Assembly (NCBI GenBank): GCA_016199025.1
Contig: JACQHM010000067.1
Coordinates: forward strand, 1-10,863
Direction of reading: 5' to 3'
Length of the DNA: 10,863 bases
From: Candidatus Methylomirabilota bacterium
GTDB taxonomy: Bacteria; Methylomirabilota; Methylomirabilia; Methylomirabilales; JACQHM01
Part shown: one piece after another, positions 1 through 6,863 of the stretch
Position numbering within the stretch: position 1 is the first letter of the stretch
Layout: each line of letters begins with the position of its first letter
The notes under the pieces: model-generated
Seen by the model: the letters and a program-made list of their open reading frames with translations, nothing else
The model's database searches: none
What the model was told of the DNA's origin: nothing
Position numbers and translations under genes: made by a program

Positions 1-1100
1 CCCATCCGCCGGGCCTCCTCCAGGCTCGCCACCAGGCTGTGGGGCGTGGCCCAGACCAGGAACCCGGCGGTGAGGACCAGGAGGAGCCACTTGACGTAGG
101 GCCGGTACCGCTCCGCCCCGCGGATCCGGGCCATGCCGAGCCACAGGTAATAGTTGCTGCCCAGGAAGAGGACCCCGATCAGGACCGCCTGGATGATCCA
201 GAGCCAGGAGAGGAACCCCCCCATCATGGTGATCCCCATCTGCTGATTGAAGGCATAGATCTCCCGACCCAGCCAGTAGCCGGCAAAGGGGAGGACCAGG
301 AGGGCCGAGACGGCGACAAAGTTGCCAATATAGCCCATCCAGTCATATTCGGCCCGTTCCTCATCGCTCCCCGCTCCCAGAAAGCGATACGCGGCATACG
401 CCGCCGCCACGCTCCCACCGAAGGAGATATTCGCGATGAATCGGTGGATGTTGATCGGCATCCAGGTGAAGTTGGTGAAGGCCGCCCACCGGCTGATCAG
501 GTTCCCTTGCTGGTCCAGGCCAGCCGGGCTCATCATGAACGTTGCCCATGAGTTGGAGATGACCATGATCAGAACCCCGAACAGGTTCAGGAGGACACCA
601 AGTCCGATGTGAAGGCCCTTCCGGTGCTTCAAAGGCTCCCAGCCATAGTAGTAGAGGTAGAGGGTAAAGGTCTCACCAAAGAACAAAAGGGCATAGACCC
701 ACATGCTTGGGGAGAAAATATCCGCCATATAGGCAAAAAACTTTGGATAGAGGGTGATAAAAAAGAAGAGGAGGAGTGCCCCGAAGACCGCCGTGGTCGA
801 GAAGGCGGCGAAGACAAGCCTCGTGAACTCCTTGGCCAGCCAATCGTACCGGGGGTCCTTGGTCCGGACCCCAACGATCTCCACGATGAGGGCGAAGATC
901 GGGACCCCCAGGATAAGGGCGGCGAAGTTCAAGTGGAGCTGGGCGATCACCCACACAGCGATCCGGCTCCCCACGAAGGGGAAGGCCTGATACCCATTTT
1001 CAGATTTCAGCGGCGTCTCGGCCATGGCGGACAGGGCTGAGAGGGTCACGAAGCCAACGAGGATCACAATGACCCACAACCTTACCCCTGCCTGCTTCAT
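1..1100 (-). CDS. Cytochrome bd-like quinol oxidase subunit I (partial, C-terminus outside window)
   Basis: The minus-strand reading frame is open from an ATG at 1098-1100 to the window edge, giving 366 visible residues. A strong Shine-Dalgarno (AAGGAGG) lies just upstream. The protein is very hydrophobic with many predicted membrane helices. Features recalling the CydA family (bacterial cytochrome ubiquinol oxidase subunit I) are a histidine in an early helix (AQLHLNF, His56), which could match the N-terminal high-spin heme ligand of CydA, and a second histidine in INIHRF (His219), which could match the b558 ligand. In the family, this integral membrane subunit oxidises quinol and reduces oxygen. 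Residues 1-27 look like a signal peptide or extra helix ending AMA, which classical CydA lacks. I did not see the classical GRQPW quinol-loop motif in the visible part. This points to the divergent bd-like group known from Nitrospira-type genomes rather than true CydA. A subunit II gene, if present, would lie beyond the left edge. Confidence 0.8.
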   Translation of the reverse strand, partial: MKQAGVRLWVIVILVGFVTLSALSAMAETPLKSENGYQAFPFVGSRIAVWVIAQLHLNFAALILGVPIFALIVEIVGVRTKDPRYDWLAKEFTRLVFAAFSTTAVFGALLLFFFITLYPKFFAYMADIFSPSMWVYALLFFGETFTLYLYYYGWEPLKHRKGLHIGLGVLLNLFGVLIMVISNSWATFMMSPAGLDQQGNLISRWAAFTNFTWMPINIHRFIANISFGGSVAAAYAAYRFLGAGSDEERAEYDWMGYIGNFVAVSALLVLPFAGYWLGREIYAFNQQMGITMMGGFLSWLWIIQAVLIGVLFLGSNYYLWLGMARIRGAERYRPYVKWLLLVLTAGFLVWATPHSLVASLEEARRM

Positions 1101-1224
1101 TTCCCGACCTCCTTCCCAGATCACCGTCCCCTCGAACCGTGGGTTGTCACCAGCGTGTAAAGGGGCTTATCAAAGAAGGAGGGAAGGCAACCAAAGCTAC
1201 CTCCCCTTCCGAACAAGGTCTTTT

Positions 1225-1252
1225 TCTAGACCCCAACCAGAGAACCTGTCAA
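1225..1252 (-). promoter_or_regulatory. Candidate sigma70 promoter of the bd-like oxidase gene
   Basis: On the minus strand a perfect -35 box TTGACA (1247-1252) is followed after 16 bp by TCTAGA (1225-1230) as a weaker -10. Transcription would start near 1218, leaving a leader of about 118 bases before the ATG at 1100. This suggests the oxidase gene can be expressed separately from the DoxX gene upstream of it. Confidence 0.45.
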
Positions 1253-1271
1253 GAGAAAAAGATCGCCTCTA

Positions 1272-1290
1272 CAACCTTGAAACTTGGTTG
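1272..1290 (-). repeat. Short inverted repeat between DoxX gene and oxidase promoter
   Basis: CAACC and GGTTG form a 5-bp inverted repeat around a 9-base loop, 20 bp upstream of the oxidase -35 box and 21 bp past the DoxX stop codon. A run of five T lies about 12 bases downstream on the minus strand, too far for a standard intrinsic terminator. It may be a weak terminator for the DoxX transcript, an operator, or chance. Confidence 0.2.
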
Positions 1291-1311
1291 ATATAAGGGC
1301 CAGATGCTCTA

Positions 1312-1851
1312 TTAGAGTATAAAGGAGATCTTTCCCAGAAAAGACCCGGGGAACTTTCGGAGGAGCAACCCATCCAGCCCCCACCTTCGGCCAGCCCCAC
1401 TCCCCAAGAAGGCTATCATGGACGCGATCAAGAGGAGGTGAAAGCCCTGTTGGCAGAACCCCAGCCAGAAGCTGGCCAACATGTAGTTCGCCATGATGAC
1501 AAGCCCCACGATGGCCGCGAGACCGGTCAGTAAGCCCAGGGTGAGGCCAAGTCCAACCACCGTCTCGCCATAGGCGGTGAGGTGCGCAAAGAGCTTGGCA
1601 CTCGGGATAGCCGTGCCGGTGAGGAACTCCTGGTACCATTCGTAGGGGTTCTTGGCGGCGAACTCGGCCAGCTTCTTGGGCATGAAGTCGATCCACCGCT
1701 GGGTCGCCACCGGAAGCGGAAGGATCCCGGCAATGAAGACCCAGCCAACCTTGGTCAGCATCGACTTCACAAACCAGAGTCCCACCACGATCCTCAAGAA
1801 AGCCAGCCAACGATCAGGGGATCGAATGGTATCGACTGGGACTTTTCGCAT
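1312..1851 (-). CDS. DoxX/DoxD-like membrane protein
   Basis: This encodes a 179-residue hydrophobic protein of the DoxX-like superfamily, which includes the small subunit of archaeal thiosulfate:quinone oxidoreductase and many uncharacterised bacterial membrane proteins. Family-like features are the N-terminal WLAFLRIVVGLWF helix, a glycine-rich helix pair around residues 85-120 (AYGETVVGLGLTLGLLTG) and a C-terminal helix near residues 130-150, about four membrane spans in all. The ATG at 1849-1851 was preferred over an upstream in-frame GTG at 1911 because the family homology starts there. Its AAAGGAG ribosome site sits 12 bases away, which is long. The gene lies 67 bp behind the YVTN propeller gene on the same strand, so the two are probably co-transcribed. 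The placement between a propeller and a quinol oxidase suggests a link to quinone-coupled metabolism, but the substrate cannot be read from the sequence. Confidence 0.75.
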   Translation of the reverse strand: MRKVPVDTIRSPDRWLAFLRIVVGLWFVKSMLTKVGWVFIAGILPLPVATQRWIDFMPKKLAEFAAKNPYEWYQEFLTGTAIPSAKLFAHLTAYGETVVGLGLTLGLLTGLAAIVGLVIMANYMLASFWLGFCQQGFHLLLIASMIAFLGSGAGRRWGLDGLLLRKFPGSFLGKISFIL

Positions 1852-1918
1852 GGTCGTAGGTGTCTCCTTTCCATTGTTCCTTGGCCAAAGAGGAGGTGCA
1901 TAACGCCACACACCGGCC

Positions 1919-2905
1919 CTAACGGATGGCCACCCCCCATGGTTTCTCCCCCATCGGGATCGTCGTGATCAACTGATCCGTCGAGGTATCGATCACCCCG
2001 ACGGCATTCCCTCCATGGATGGTCACGTAGAGCTGTCGCCCGTCTGGGGTGAGGGCCACCCACCAGGTCCGTTTCGCCGTCGGGATCTTGGCCAGGACCT
2101 TGTAGTCCGAGGTATCGATGGCCCAGACCTCGAAGGAACGACCGTGAGCCACATAGAGTTTCTTCCCGTCAGGAGTGACGATGGTCCCCACCGGCCGCTC
2201 GCCGACCTTGATGGTGGCGATGACCTTATGTTCCTTCGTGTCGACGACTGACACGGTTCCGGTCCGCTCGTTGCCGATGTACGCCCGCTTCCCATCAGGG
2301 CTGAAACTGACACCCCTGGGGTTCTCGTCCACCTTGATTCTCGCCACCACCTTGTTCGTGTCCGTCTCGATGGCATAGACATCGTGGGAGGTCTCGTGGG
2401 TGACGTACACCAGCTTCCCGTCAGGGGTAATAGCCGCCGTCTCTGGCTCAACGCCAACAGGGATTGTGGCGACCACCTGGTGTGTCTTGGCATCAAGGGC
2501 CGTGACCTCCCCGAGTTGCTCGTTGACCACATAAAGCCTGGACCCATCCGGGGTGATGACCACGCCCTCCGGATCGATCCGGGCCGGGACGGTCCCGAGA
2601 ACCTTGAGGGTCCCTGTATCAATCATCGTCAGGTCGTTGGAGTTGCCGTTGGAAGTGTACACCCGTTTCCCGTCCGGGCTTACGATCACCCCCCGAGGCC
2701 GATTCCCCACCTTGATCGTGGCGATAACCTTCTGCGTCATCGTGTCGATGACGGAAAGTTCGTTGGAGCCCTCGTTTGTCACATAGGCCCGAGGCTGGGC
2801 CATGGCGAAGGTTTGCCATCCAGCAAGCATGATGGCCAATACGACCGATCCCCCGATCAATCCCCTTCGAACCTCATCTCTCTTGGCAGACACTTTAATT
2901 CGCAT
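1919..2905 (-). CDS. Secreted seven-bladed YVTN-family beta-propeller protein
   Basis: This encodes 328 residues. Residues 1-36 form a signal peptide: a basic start, a hydrophobic stretch (VVLAIMLAGW) and a probable cut after AMA. The rest is seven consecutive repeats of about 42 residues. Each follows the pattern (R/K)xYVxN...VxxID(T)...(K)V(I/V)ATIxVGxxPxG(V)xxxPDGK, which is the signature of YVTN beta-propeller repeats. The last blade ends with PWGVAIR, so the propeller looks complete. The order and wording resemble the PQQ-dependent-catabolism-associated propeller family, but no PQQ enzyme is visible here. In this family such proteins are periplasmic or surface propellers, usually of unknown ligand. 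The ATG at 2903-2905 has AAGGA and AGGG upstream. The gene heads a probable operon with the DoxX gene and is divergent from a second secreted propeller gene at 3377. Confidence 0.88.
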   Translation of the reverse strand: MRIKVSAKRDEVRRGLIGGSVVLAIMLAGWQTFAMAQPRAYVTNEGSNELSVIDTMTQKVIATIKVGNRPRGVIVSPDGKRVYTSNGNSNDLTMIDTGTLKVLGTVPARIDPEGVVITPDGSRLYVVNEQLGEVTALDAKTHQVVATIPVGVEPETAAITPDGKLVYVTHETSHDVYAIETDTNKVVARIKVDENPRGVSFSPDGKRAYIGNERTGTVSVVDTKEHKVIATIKVGERPVGTIVTPDGKKLYVAHGRSFEVWAIDTSDYKVLAKIPTAKRTWWVALTPDGRQLYVTIHGGNAVGVIDTSTDQLITTIPMGEKPWGVAIR

Positions 2906-2982
2906 CCCTTACCCTTTCCTTAAAGATGATCTGGTCTTCTCACGACGATAGATGTTCTCTGGGTTCAGCTCCGATGAGATAG

Positions 2983-3012
2983 CTTATAGCATAAAACCTC
3001 CGTCGAGAACAA
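2983..3012 (-). promoter_or_regulatory. Candidate promoter of the YVTN-DoxX operon
   Basis: On the minus strand a good -10 box TATAAG (2983-2988) is preceded after 18 bp by TTGTTC (3007-3012), a weak -35. An alternative -35, TTGGCA (3013-3018), would pair with a slightly upstream TATGCT at 19 bp spacing. Either gives a leader of roughly 70 bases before the ATG at 2905. Confidence 0.35.
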
Positions 3013-3189
3013 TGCCAATTCTTCGCCCTGCCGACCCCGAGAGGGCTCTGCCTCTTTCAAGGATCACCTTGTTCAAAACTCAAACTCTGTTGTAGTTCTC
3101 GGAATGATTCAAGAGCATGACCAGAGGATCGTCTCCAAGCGTTGTGCCATTCCTTGGCTAATACTTGCTTAAGATAGATTCCCCATGCC

Positions 3190-3213
3190 CAGGGTTTCTT
3201 CGAACCCTGTTTT
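3190..3213 (+). terminator. Hairpin with T-run upstream of the propeller promoter
   Basis: CAGGGTT (3190-3196) pairs with AACCCTG (3203-3209) around the loop TCTTCG, followed by TTTT. This has the shape of a small intrinsic terminator on the plus strand, although no gene is seen reading into it. It could block stray transcription, end a short unannotated transcript, or act as an operator, since the -35 box begins 11 bases further on. Confidence 0.35.
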
Positions 3214-3223
3214 AAAATTTCTC

Positions 3224-3251
3224 TTGACAAATTTACAGCCCCTATGATACA
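3224..3251 (+). promoter_or_regulatory. Candidate promoter of the SMP-30-like propeller gene
   Basis: A perfect -35 TTGACA (3224-3229) is followed after 16 bp by GATACA (3246-3251). A better -10 match, TATGAT, overlaps this site but at only 13 bp spacing. A transcript would start near 3258 and run through the possible leader ORF at 3316 before the main start at 3377. Confidence 0.4.
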
Positions 3252-3315
3252 AGCACCCTACCAGAATAGGCCTTTTGCCCCAGGGGAAAGGACTAAGAGG
3301 AGTGAGAGGAGGTGA

Positions 3316-3360
3316 ATGATTACTCAGGTTGTCGGAAAGGGAAGTCTTGGGATATGGTGA
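3316..3360 (+). CDS. Possible 14-codon leader peptide ORF
   Basis: An ATG at 3316 follows the full-length Shine-Dalgarno AGGAGGTGA directly and opens a short frame MITQVVGKGSLGIW ending in TGA at 3358-3360. The main gene's own ribosome site begins 3 bases later. The spacing from GGAGG to ATG is only 3 bases, short of the optimum. A second reading starts at the GTG at 3312 and runs 22 codons to a TGA overlapping the main ATG. Such arrangements can couple translation of the next gene, but no attenuator structure is clear. This may be a chance frame. Confidence 0.3.
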   Translation: MITQVVGKGSLGIW

Positions 3361-3376
3361 AGAAAGGAGGGGAACG

Positions 3377-4588
3377 ATGATGAAGGGTAAGTTGGTATGG
3401 GGCCTGTTGACCTTCCTGGTCTTCTCTGTGGTGTCCGCGGGCCTCTCATATGGGCAAACGCACTCGGGTGTTCACCCCGTTCCGGCTGTGGTGAAGCAGG
3501 TCATCAAGGCCTTCGATAACCCTGAAGGGGCGATCTTCAGCTGGGACGGCCACTATGTGTTCATCTCCAACGCGGCCGAGATCGGTGCGGACCGGGCCCC
3601 GTCGTTCGCGTGGACGGAGGGCGAAGGCTACATCAGCAAGCTGGAGGTCCTCCCGTCGGGCGAGCTGAAGATGGTGAATCCCAAGCTCATTACCGGCTTG
3701 ACGGCCCCGCTGGGGATGGGCGTGATCCCCGTCAGCACCCGGAAGTTCCCCAAGGGAACCATCTTCGCCTGCGTGGGCTCCGCCCCCCTCCGGGATAGCA
3801 TGGGGAATGAGATCCGCGAGCGGCATCGGCTCCAGACCAAGCTCCTCGCCTTTAACGAAGACGGACGGATCATGGGCGAGATCAGCACGGGCCCCGGCTC
3901 CATCTTCGAGGAGATCACGGGGAGTCCCATCATCCTCATCAACGCCCTGGGCTTCGACAGAAATGGAAATCTGTATGTCGCTGACACCGAATTCGGCGGC
4001 GGCCAGTTCATGCCCCCCTTTGAGGGGAAAGGCGGGATCTGGATGATCCCTGTCGGTGCCCTGGATGATCTGGCCGATGGCAGGAGGCCGATGGAAAAGC
4101 CGATGTTCGTGGCTATCCCCGGGAACCCTGACGGCGTCGAGGTCTCCCCCATCGATGGGAAGGTGTACGTAAACACCGTGGGGCCGGTCGCGGGGGCTCC
4201 TGACCCGGCAGGGGGAGGTATCTACGCTCTGACCGTAGATGACTTCCGGAGCGGCCGCCTCCCGGCTCCCATTGACCGGGATATGGGCGCCCTGGATGGC
4301 CTGGATTTCACCGCTGGCGGTTCCATGCTGAATACCCAGATCCGGGGCGACATCCCGCACCGCCTCTATGTGAACTGCCCCGGTAAGTCGGGCACGACCC
4401 TGGAGATCCAACCCAGTGGCTCATGGGCGGATCTGACCGGCCCGGCTGACGAGGCGGTCCGCCACATGCACGATGGCAGCCACCTGGTGGTGATCCCGGA
4501 GCTCTTCGCTCGGGATTCAACGCCCGGCGACGATGAGGTGACGGTCCTGGTGCTCCCGCCCAATTTCGATGCCGGCTGCCGCATGTAA
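3377..4588 (+). CDS. Secreted SMP-30/gluconolactonase-like beta-propeller protein
   Basis: This encodes 403 residues from the ATG at 3377, chosen because AAAGGAGG lies 6 bases upstream and the signal peptide begins there. An in-frame start at 3329 would add 16 residues before the signal. Residues 1-26 are a signal peptide ending SYG or SYGQ. The mature part has propeller-like segments matching the SMP-30/gluconolactonase pattern: PEGAIFSWDGHYVFISN with Glu50, INALGFDRNGNLYVADT with Asn189, IPGNPDGVEVS with Asn250, and LDGLDFTAGG with Asp307. Glu, Asn and Asp at such places bind the divalent metal in SMP-30 enzymes, so a calcium-dependent periplasmic lactonase or a related binding protein is plausible. 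It is longer than the usual 290-300 residues, with an insertion around 140-180. Its substrate is unknown. It is divergent from a second secreted propeller and is transcribed alone. Confidence 0.7.
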   Translation: MMKGKLVWGLLTFLVFSVVSAGLSYGQTHSGVHPVPAVVKQVIKAFDNPEGAIFSWDGHYVFISNAAEIGADRAPSFAWTEGEGYISKLEVLPSGELKMVNPKLITGLTAPLGMGVIPVSTRKFPKGTIFACVGSAPLRDSMGNEIRERHRLQTKLLAFNEDGRIMGEISTGPGSIFEEITGSPIILINALGFDRNGNLYVADTEFGGGQFMPPFEGKGGIWMIPVGALDDLADGRRPMEKPMFVAIPGNPDGVEVSPIDGKVYVNTVGPVAGAPDPAGGGIYALTVDDFRSGRLPAPIDRDMGALDGLDFTAGGSMLNTQIRGDIPHRLYVNCPGKSGTTLEIQPSGSWADLTGPADEAVRHMHDGSHLVVIPELFARDSTPGDDEVTVLVLPPNFDAGCRM

Positions 4589-4656
4589 ACACACTCCGTT
4601 CCTGCGAACGAAGCGGCGCGGGCGAACACGTCGCCCAAATTCCACGCCGCGGAGTA

Positions 4657-4693
4657 AGGGGGGGGGTGGCGTTTGCCACCCTCCCTTTTTCTT
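4657..4693 (+). terminator. Strong rho-independent terminator after the SMP-30-like gene
   Basis: A G-rich arm ending GGTGGC (to 4670) pairs with GCCACC and the following CTCCC (4675-4685) around the loop GTTT, followed by TTTTTCTTT. The stem is about 11 bp with one G-T pair. It lies about 70 bases after the stop codon and separates this gene from the thiolase operon. Confidence 0.88.
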
Positions 4694-4739
4694 TCGCCGA
4701 TGGCCGAGACCCCCTTGACGTTTCTAGACTGATTCTCCG

Positions 4740-4769
4740 TTGACTTCCCCGGGGTCTTAGGACGATAAT
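4740..4769 (+). promoter_or_regulatory. Candidate sigma70 promoter of the thiolase operon
   Basis: TTGACT (4740-4745) and GATAAT (4764-4769) are each one base from consensus and are spaced by 18 bp. The spacer contains the palindrome CCCCGGGG. A transcript would start near 4776, about 60 bases before the thiolase ATG. Confidence 0.6.
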
Positions 4770-4791
4770 GGACCTTAGTAAACAGGGGGAC

Positions 4792-4813
4792 CTCAGCGGC
4801 TGGAGCGGCTGAG
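4792..4813 (+). repeat. Inverted repeat in the thiolase leader
   Basis: CTCAGC (4792-4797) and GCTGAG (4808-4813) can form a 6-bp stem around a 10-base loop just downstream of the predicted transcription start and before the AAGGAGG ribosome site. It could be an operator or mRNA structure. No T-run follows, so it is not a terminator. Confidence 0.35.
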
Positions 4814-4838
4814 ATCCCGGTTCAAGGAGGGAGATGAC

Positions 4839-6020
4839 ATGGAGCAGGCACTGATCGTCAGCGCCGTCCGGACCCCTATCGGGACCTTCGGTGGGACCCT
4901 TCGAGACGTCCCGGCCACCAATCTTGGGGCCTTGGTGATCGCCGAAGCCACGAAGCAGGCTGGTCTGGAACCGAGGCAGGTGGACGAGGTGATCTTCGGA
5001 AACATCCTCCAGGTGGGCCTCGGCCTGAACCCTGCACGGGTAGCGGCCCTCCAGGCCGGCCTTCCAATTGAGGTGCCGGCCTATACCATCAACAAAGCCT
5101 GCGGCTCCGGCCTGAAGGCAGTCGCCCTCGCCGCCCAATCCATCATGGGAGGAGACGCGGATATCGTCGTCGCGGGGGGGATGGAGAACATGAGCCAGGC
5201 CCCCTACCTACTTCGCAAGGCCCGCTGGGGTCAGCGTCTCGGCCACGGGGAGGTCGAGGATGCCCTTCTGGTGGACGGCCTTGTGTGCCCCACGACCCTC
5301 GTCCACATGGGGGTAACGGCCGAGAACATCGCAAGGGAGTATGGGATCAGCCGGGAGGAGCAGGATGCCTTTGCCCTGAGGAGCCAGGAGAGGGCCAAGG
5401 CGGCCATCGAGGGAGGGGCGTTCAAGGCAGAGACAGTCCCCCTCTCCGTCCCTCAGGCGAAGGGGGAGCTGGTGCTCTTCGAGAAGGACGAGCATCCAAG
5501 GTTCGACACAAACCTCGAGAAGCTCTCCAAGCTGAAACCGGCCTTCCAATCCGATGGGACCATCAGCCCAGGGAACGCCTCCGGGATCAACGATGGGGCC
5601 GCGGCAGTGGTGGTGACCTCCGAAAGGAAGGCGAAAGAGCTAAACCTTCAGCCACTAGCCGCCATCCGCTCATGGGCCTCGGCGGGCGTTGATCCTTCCA
5701 TCATGGGGATGGGACCCGCCCCTGCATCCCTGAAGGCCCTGAAGAAAGCCGGTCTGAAGCTTCAGGATCTCGACCTGGTCGAGATCAACGAGGCCTTCGC
5801 GGCTCAGGTCCTCGGGGTCTTAAAGGAGCTTCCGGTAGACCCTGGGAGGCTGAACATCCGCGGAGGGGCCATCGCCCTGGGACATCCCGTCGGGGCGAGC
5901 GGGGCGAGGATCCTGACCACCCTCCTCTACGCCTTGGTGGACCGGGGAGGCCGATTTGGCCTTGCCGCTCTTTGCATCGGTGGGGGCCAGGGGATCGCTA
6001 TGGTGGTCGAGCGGGCGTAG
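4839..6020 (+). CDS. Thiolase (acetyl-CoA C-acyltransferase)
   Basis: This is a full-length 393-residue thiolase of the cytosolic biosynthetic/degradative class II type. It joins or splits acyl-CoA by Claisen chemistry, either acetyl-CoA + acetyl-CoA to acetoacetyl-CoA or cleavage of 3-ketoacyl-CoA. The catalytic set is intact: the nucleophile Cys88 in NKACGSGLKA, the NEAFAAQ motif (Asn317), His349 in GGAIALGHPVGASG, and the proton-relay Cys379 in CIGGGQG. The start MEQALIVSAVRTPIGTFGG is typical of the family. AAGGAGG lies 8 bases before the ATG. It has its own promoter and a probable second gene, the DUF169 protein, 37 bp downstream. Chain-length preference cannot be read from the sequence. 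The neighbouring CoA-transferase-like and acyl-CoA ligase genes suggest a degradative role. Confidence 0.95.
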   Translation: MEQALIVSAVRTPIGTFGGTLRDVPATNLGALVIAEATKQAGLEPRQVDEVIFGNILQVGLGLNPARVAALQAGLPIEVPAYTINKACGSGLKAVALAAQSIMGGDADIVVAGGMENMSQAPYLLRKARWGQRLGHGEVEDALLVDGLVCPTTLVHMGVTAENIAREYGISREEQDAFALRSQERAKAAIEGGAFKAETVPLSVPQAKGELVLFEKDEHPRFDTNLEKLSKLKPAFQSDGTISPGNASGINDGAAAVVVTSERKAKELNLQPLAAIRSWASAGVDPSIMGMGPAPASLKALKKAGLKLQDLDLVEINEAFAAQVLGVLKELPVDPGRLNIRGGAIALGHPVGASGARILTTLLYALVDRGGRFGLAALCIGGGQGIAMVVERA

Positions 6021-6057
6021 CTCCGAGATCTCTCCTGGCTCTAGTCGGAGACACTTC

Positions 6058-6852
6058 ATGATTGACCTCAAGAAGGCCTACGACGAGCTTGTCGAATACA
6101 TCAAGCCTTATTGCTTCCCCATCGCCATCAAGATGCTGAAAGAGGGGGAACCCCTTCCTGAGAGAGTTAAACGCCCCCTGAAGGATTTCGGGAAGCGGTT
6201 CTCGACCTGCCAGGCCTACAACCTGGTCCGGCGCTACGGCTGGGTCCTGGCCCTCTCGAAGGAGGACATGCAGTGTGCCATCGGCGTGACGATCCTGGGC
6301 TTCGACAAGCCCCTCCCCTACTACCTTCAAGGGAATCTCTGCGAGGGGATGTACACAGAAACTACAGAGGCAGGAGCCAGGACCGAGGCCGTGACCGATC
6401 GCTTTGAACCAGGGATGTATCAAACGATCCTCATGGCCCCCCTCCACCGCTGCGAGTTTATGCCCGATGTGATCTGCCTCTACGGGAACCCTGCTCAGAT
6501 CATGCGGCTCGTCCAGGGGGCCCTTTGGAAACGGGGGGGGAAGATCGCCTCGGGGTTCAGCGGCCGGGTCGATTGCTCCGATATCATTGTCACCCCTCAG
6601 AAGACCCAGGACTACAATGTCGTGCTCCCCTGCACAGGCGACCGGATCTTCGCCCAGACTCAGGACCACGAGATGGCCTTCTCGTTCCCCGCCCATCTGC
6701 TCGAAGAGCTTCTGGAGGGCCTCCGGGGCACCCATAAGGGAGGCCTCCGCTACCCCATTACCTCTTTCCTGGATTACCAGGCCAATTTTCCCCAGAAGTA
6801 TATGGCTCTCTTTCCGATGTGGGAGGCGGAGAAGGAAGGCACCGAAGAATAG
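6058..6852 (+). CDS. DUF169 family protein
   Basis: This encodes a 264-residue soluble protein recognisable as DUF169 (COG2043), a family of unknown function found in many anaerobes and archaea. The start ATG at 6058 follows CGGAG by 7 bases. A longer in-frame version starting inside the thiolase gene was rejected for lack of a ribosome site. Visible landmarks are an N-terminal helical segment, CQAYNLVRRYGW (Cys51), MQCAIG (Cys73), NLCEGMY (Cys95), and LPCTGDR near residue 192. There are eight cysteines in total (19, 51, 73, 95, 132, 140, 173, 192) and no membrane helix or signal peptide. The cysteine content would suit metal or Fe-S binding, but this is inference. The 37-bp gap after the thiolase suggests co-transcription. 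The 3' end stops only 11 bp short of the convergent CoA-transferase gene. Confidence 0.8.
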   Translation: MIDLKKAYDELVEYIKPYCFPIAIKMLKEGEPLPERVKRPLKDFGKRFSTCQAYNLVRRYGWVLALSKEDMQCAIGVTILGFDKPLPYYLQGNLCEGMYTETTEAGARTEAVTDRFEPGMYQTILMAPLHRCEFMPDVICLYGNPAQIMRLVQGALWKRGGKIASGFSGRVDCSDIIVTPQKTQDYNVVLPCTGDRIFAQTQDHEMAFSFPAHLLEELLEGLRGTHKGGLRYPITSFLDYQANFPQKYMALFPMWEAEKEGTEE

Positions 6853-6863
6853 ATCTTCAGGTG

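Larger units (their letters stand above)
2906..3315. other. Divergent intergenic control region
   Basis: About 410 bases separate the two divergent propeller genes and I see no convincing gene in them. They hold minus-strand promoter elements near 2983-3012, a 5-bp inverted repeat CAAGG-ATCA-CCTTG at 3058-3071, a hairpin followed by four T at 3190-3213, and a plus-strand promoter at 3224-3251. The stretch is more AT-rich than the flanking genes. It may carry binding sites for a regulator controlling both propeller genes, but no known box is recognisable. Confidence 0.5.

Noticed and set aside
39..551. Plus-strand open frame of 170 codons opposite the oxidase gene
   Set aside because: The translation is rich in Pro, Asp, Glu and Gly with no domain; the minus strand encodes a clear membrane protein here.
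3446..4411. Long minus-strand open frame of 321 codons opposite the SMP-30-like gene
   Set aside because: It is antisense to a gene with clear signal peptide, ribosome site and family motifs, has no family resemblance, and arises from high third-position GC.
4308..5138. Minus-strand open frame of 276 codons spanning the terminator and thiolase start
   Set aside because: It crosses a strong terminator and promoter and is antisense to two firm genes; composition is low-complexity Arg/Pro/Gly.
5998..6735. Minus-strand open frame of 245 codons opposite the DUF169 gene
   Set aside because: No ribosome site or recognisable domain; the plus-strand gene explains the region.
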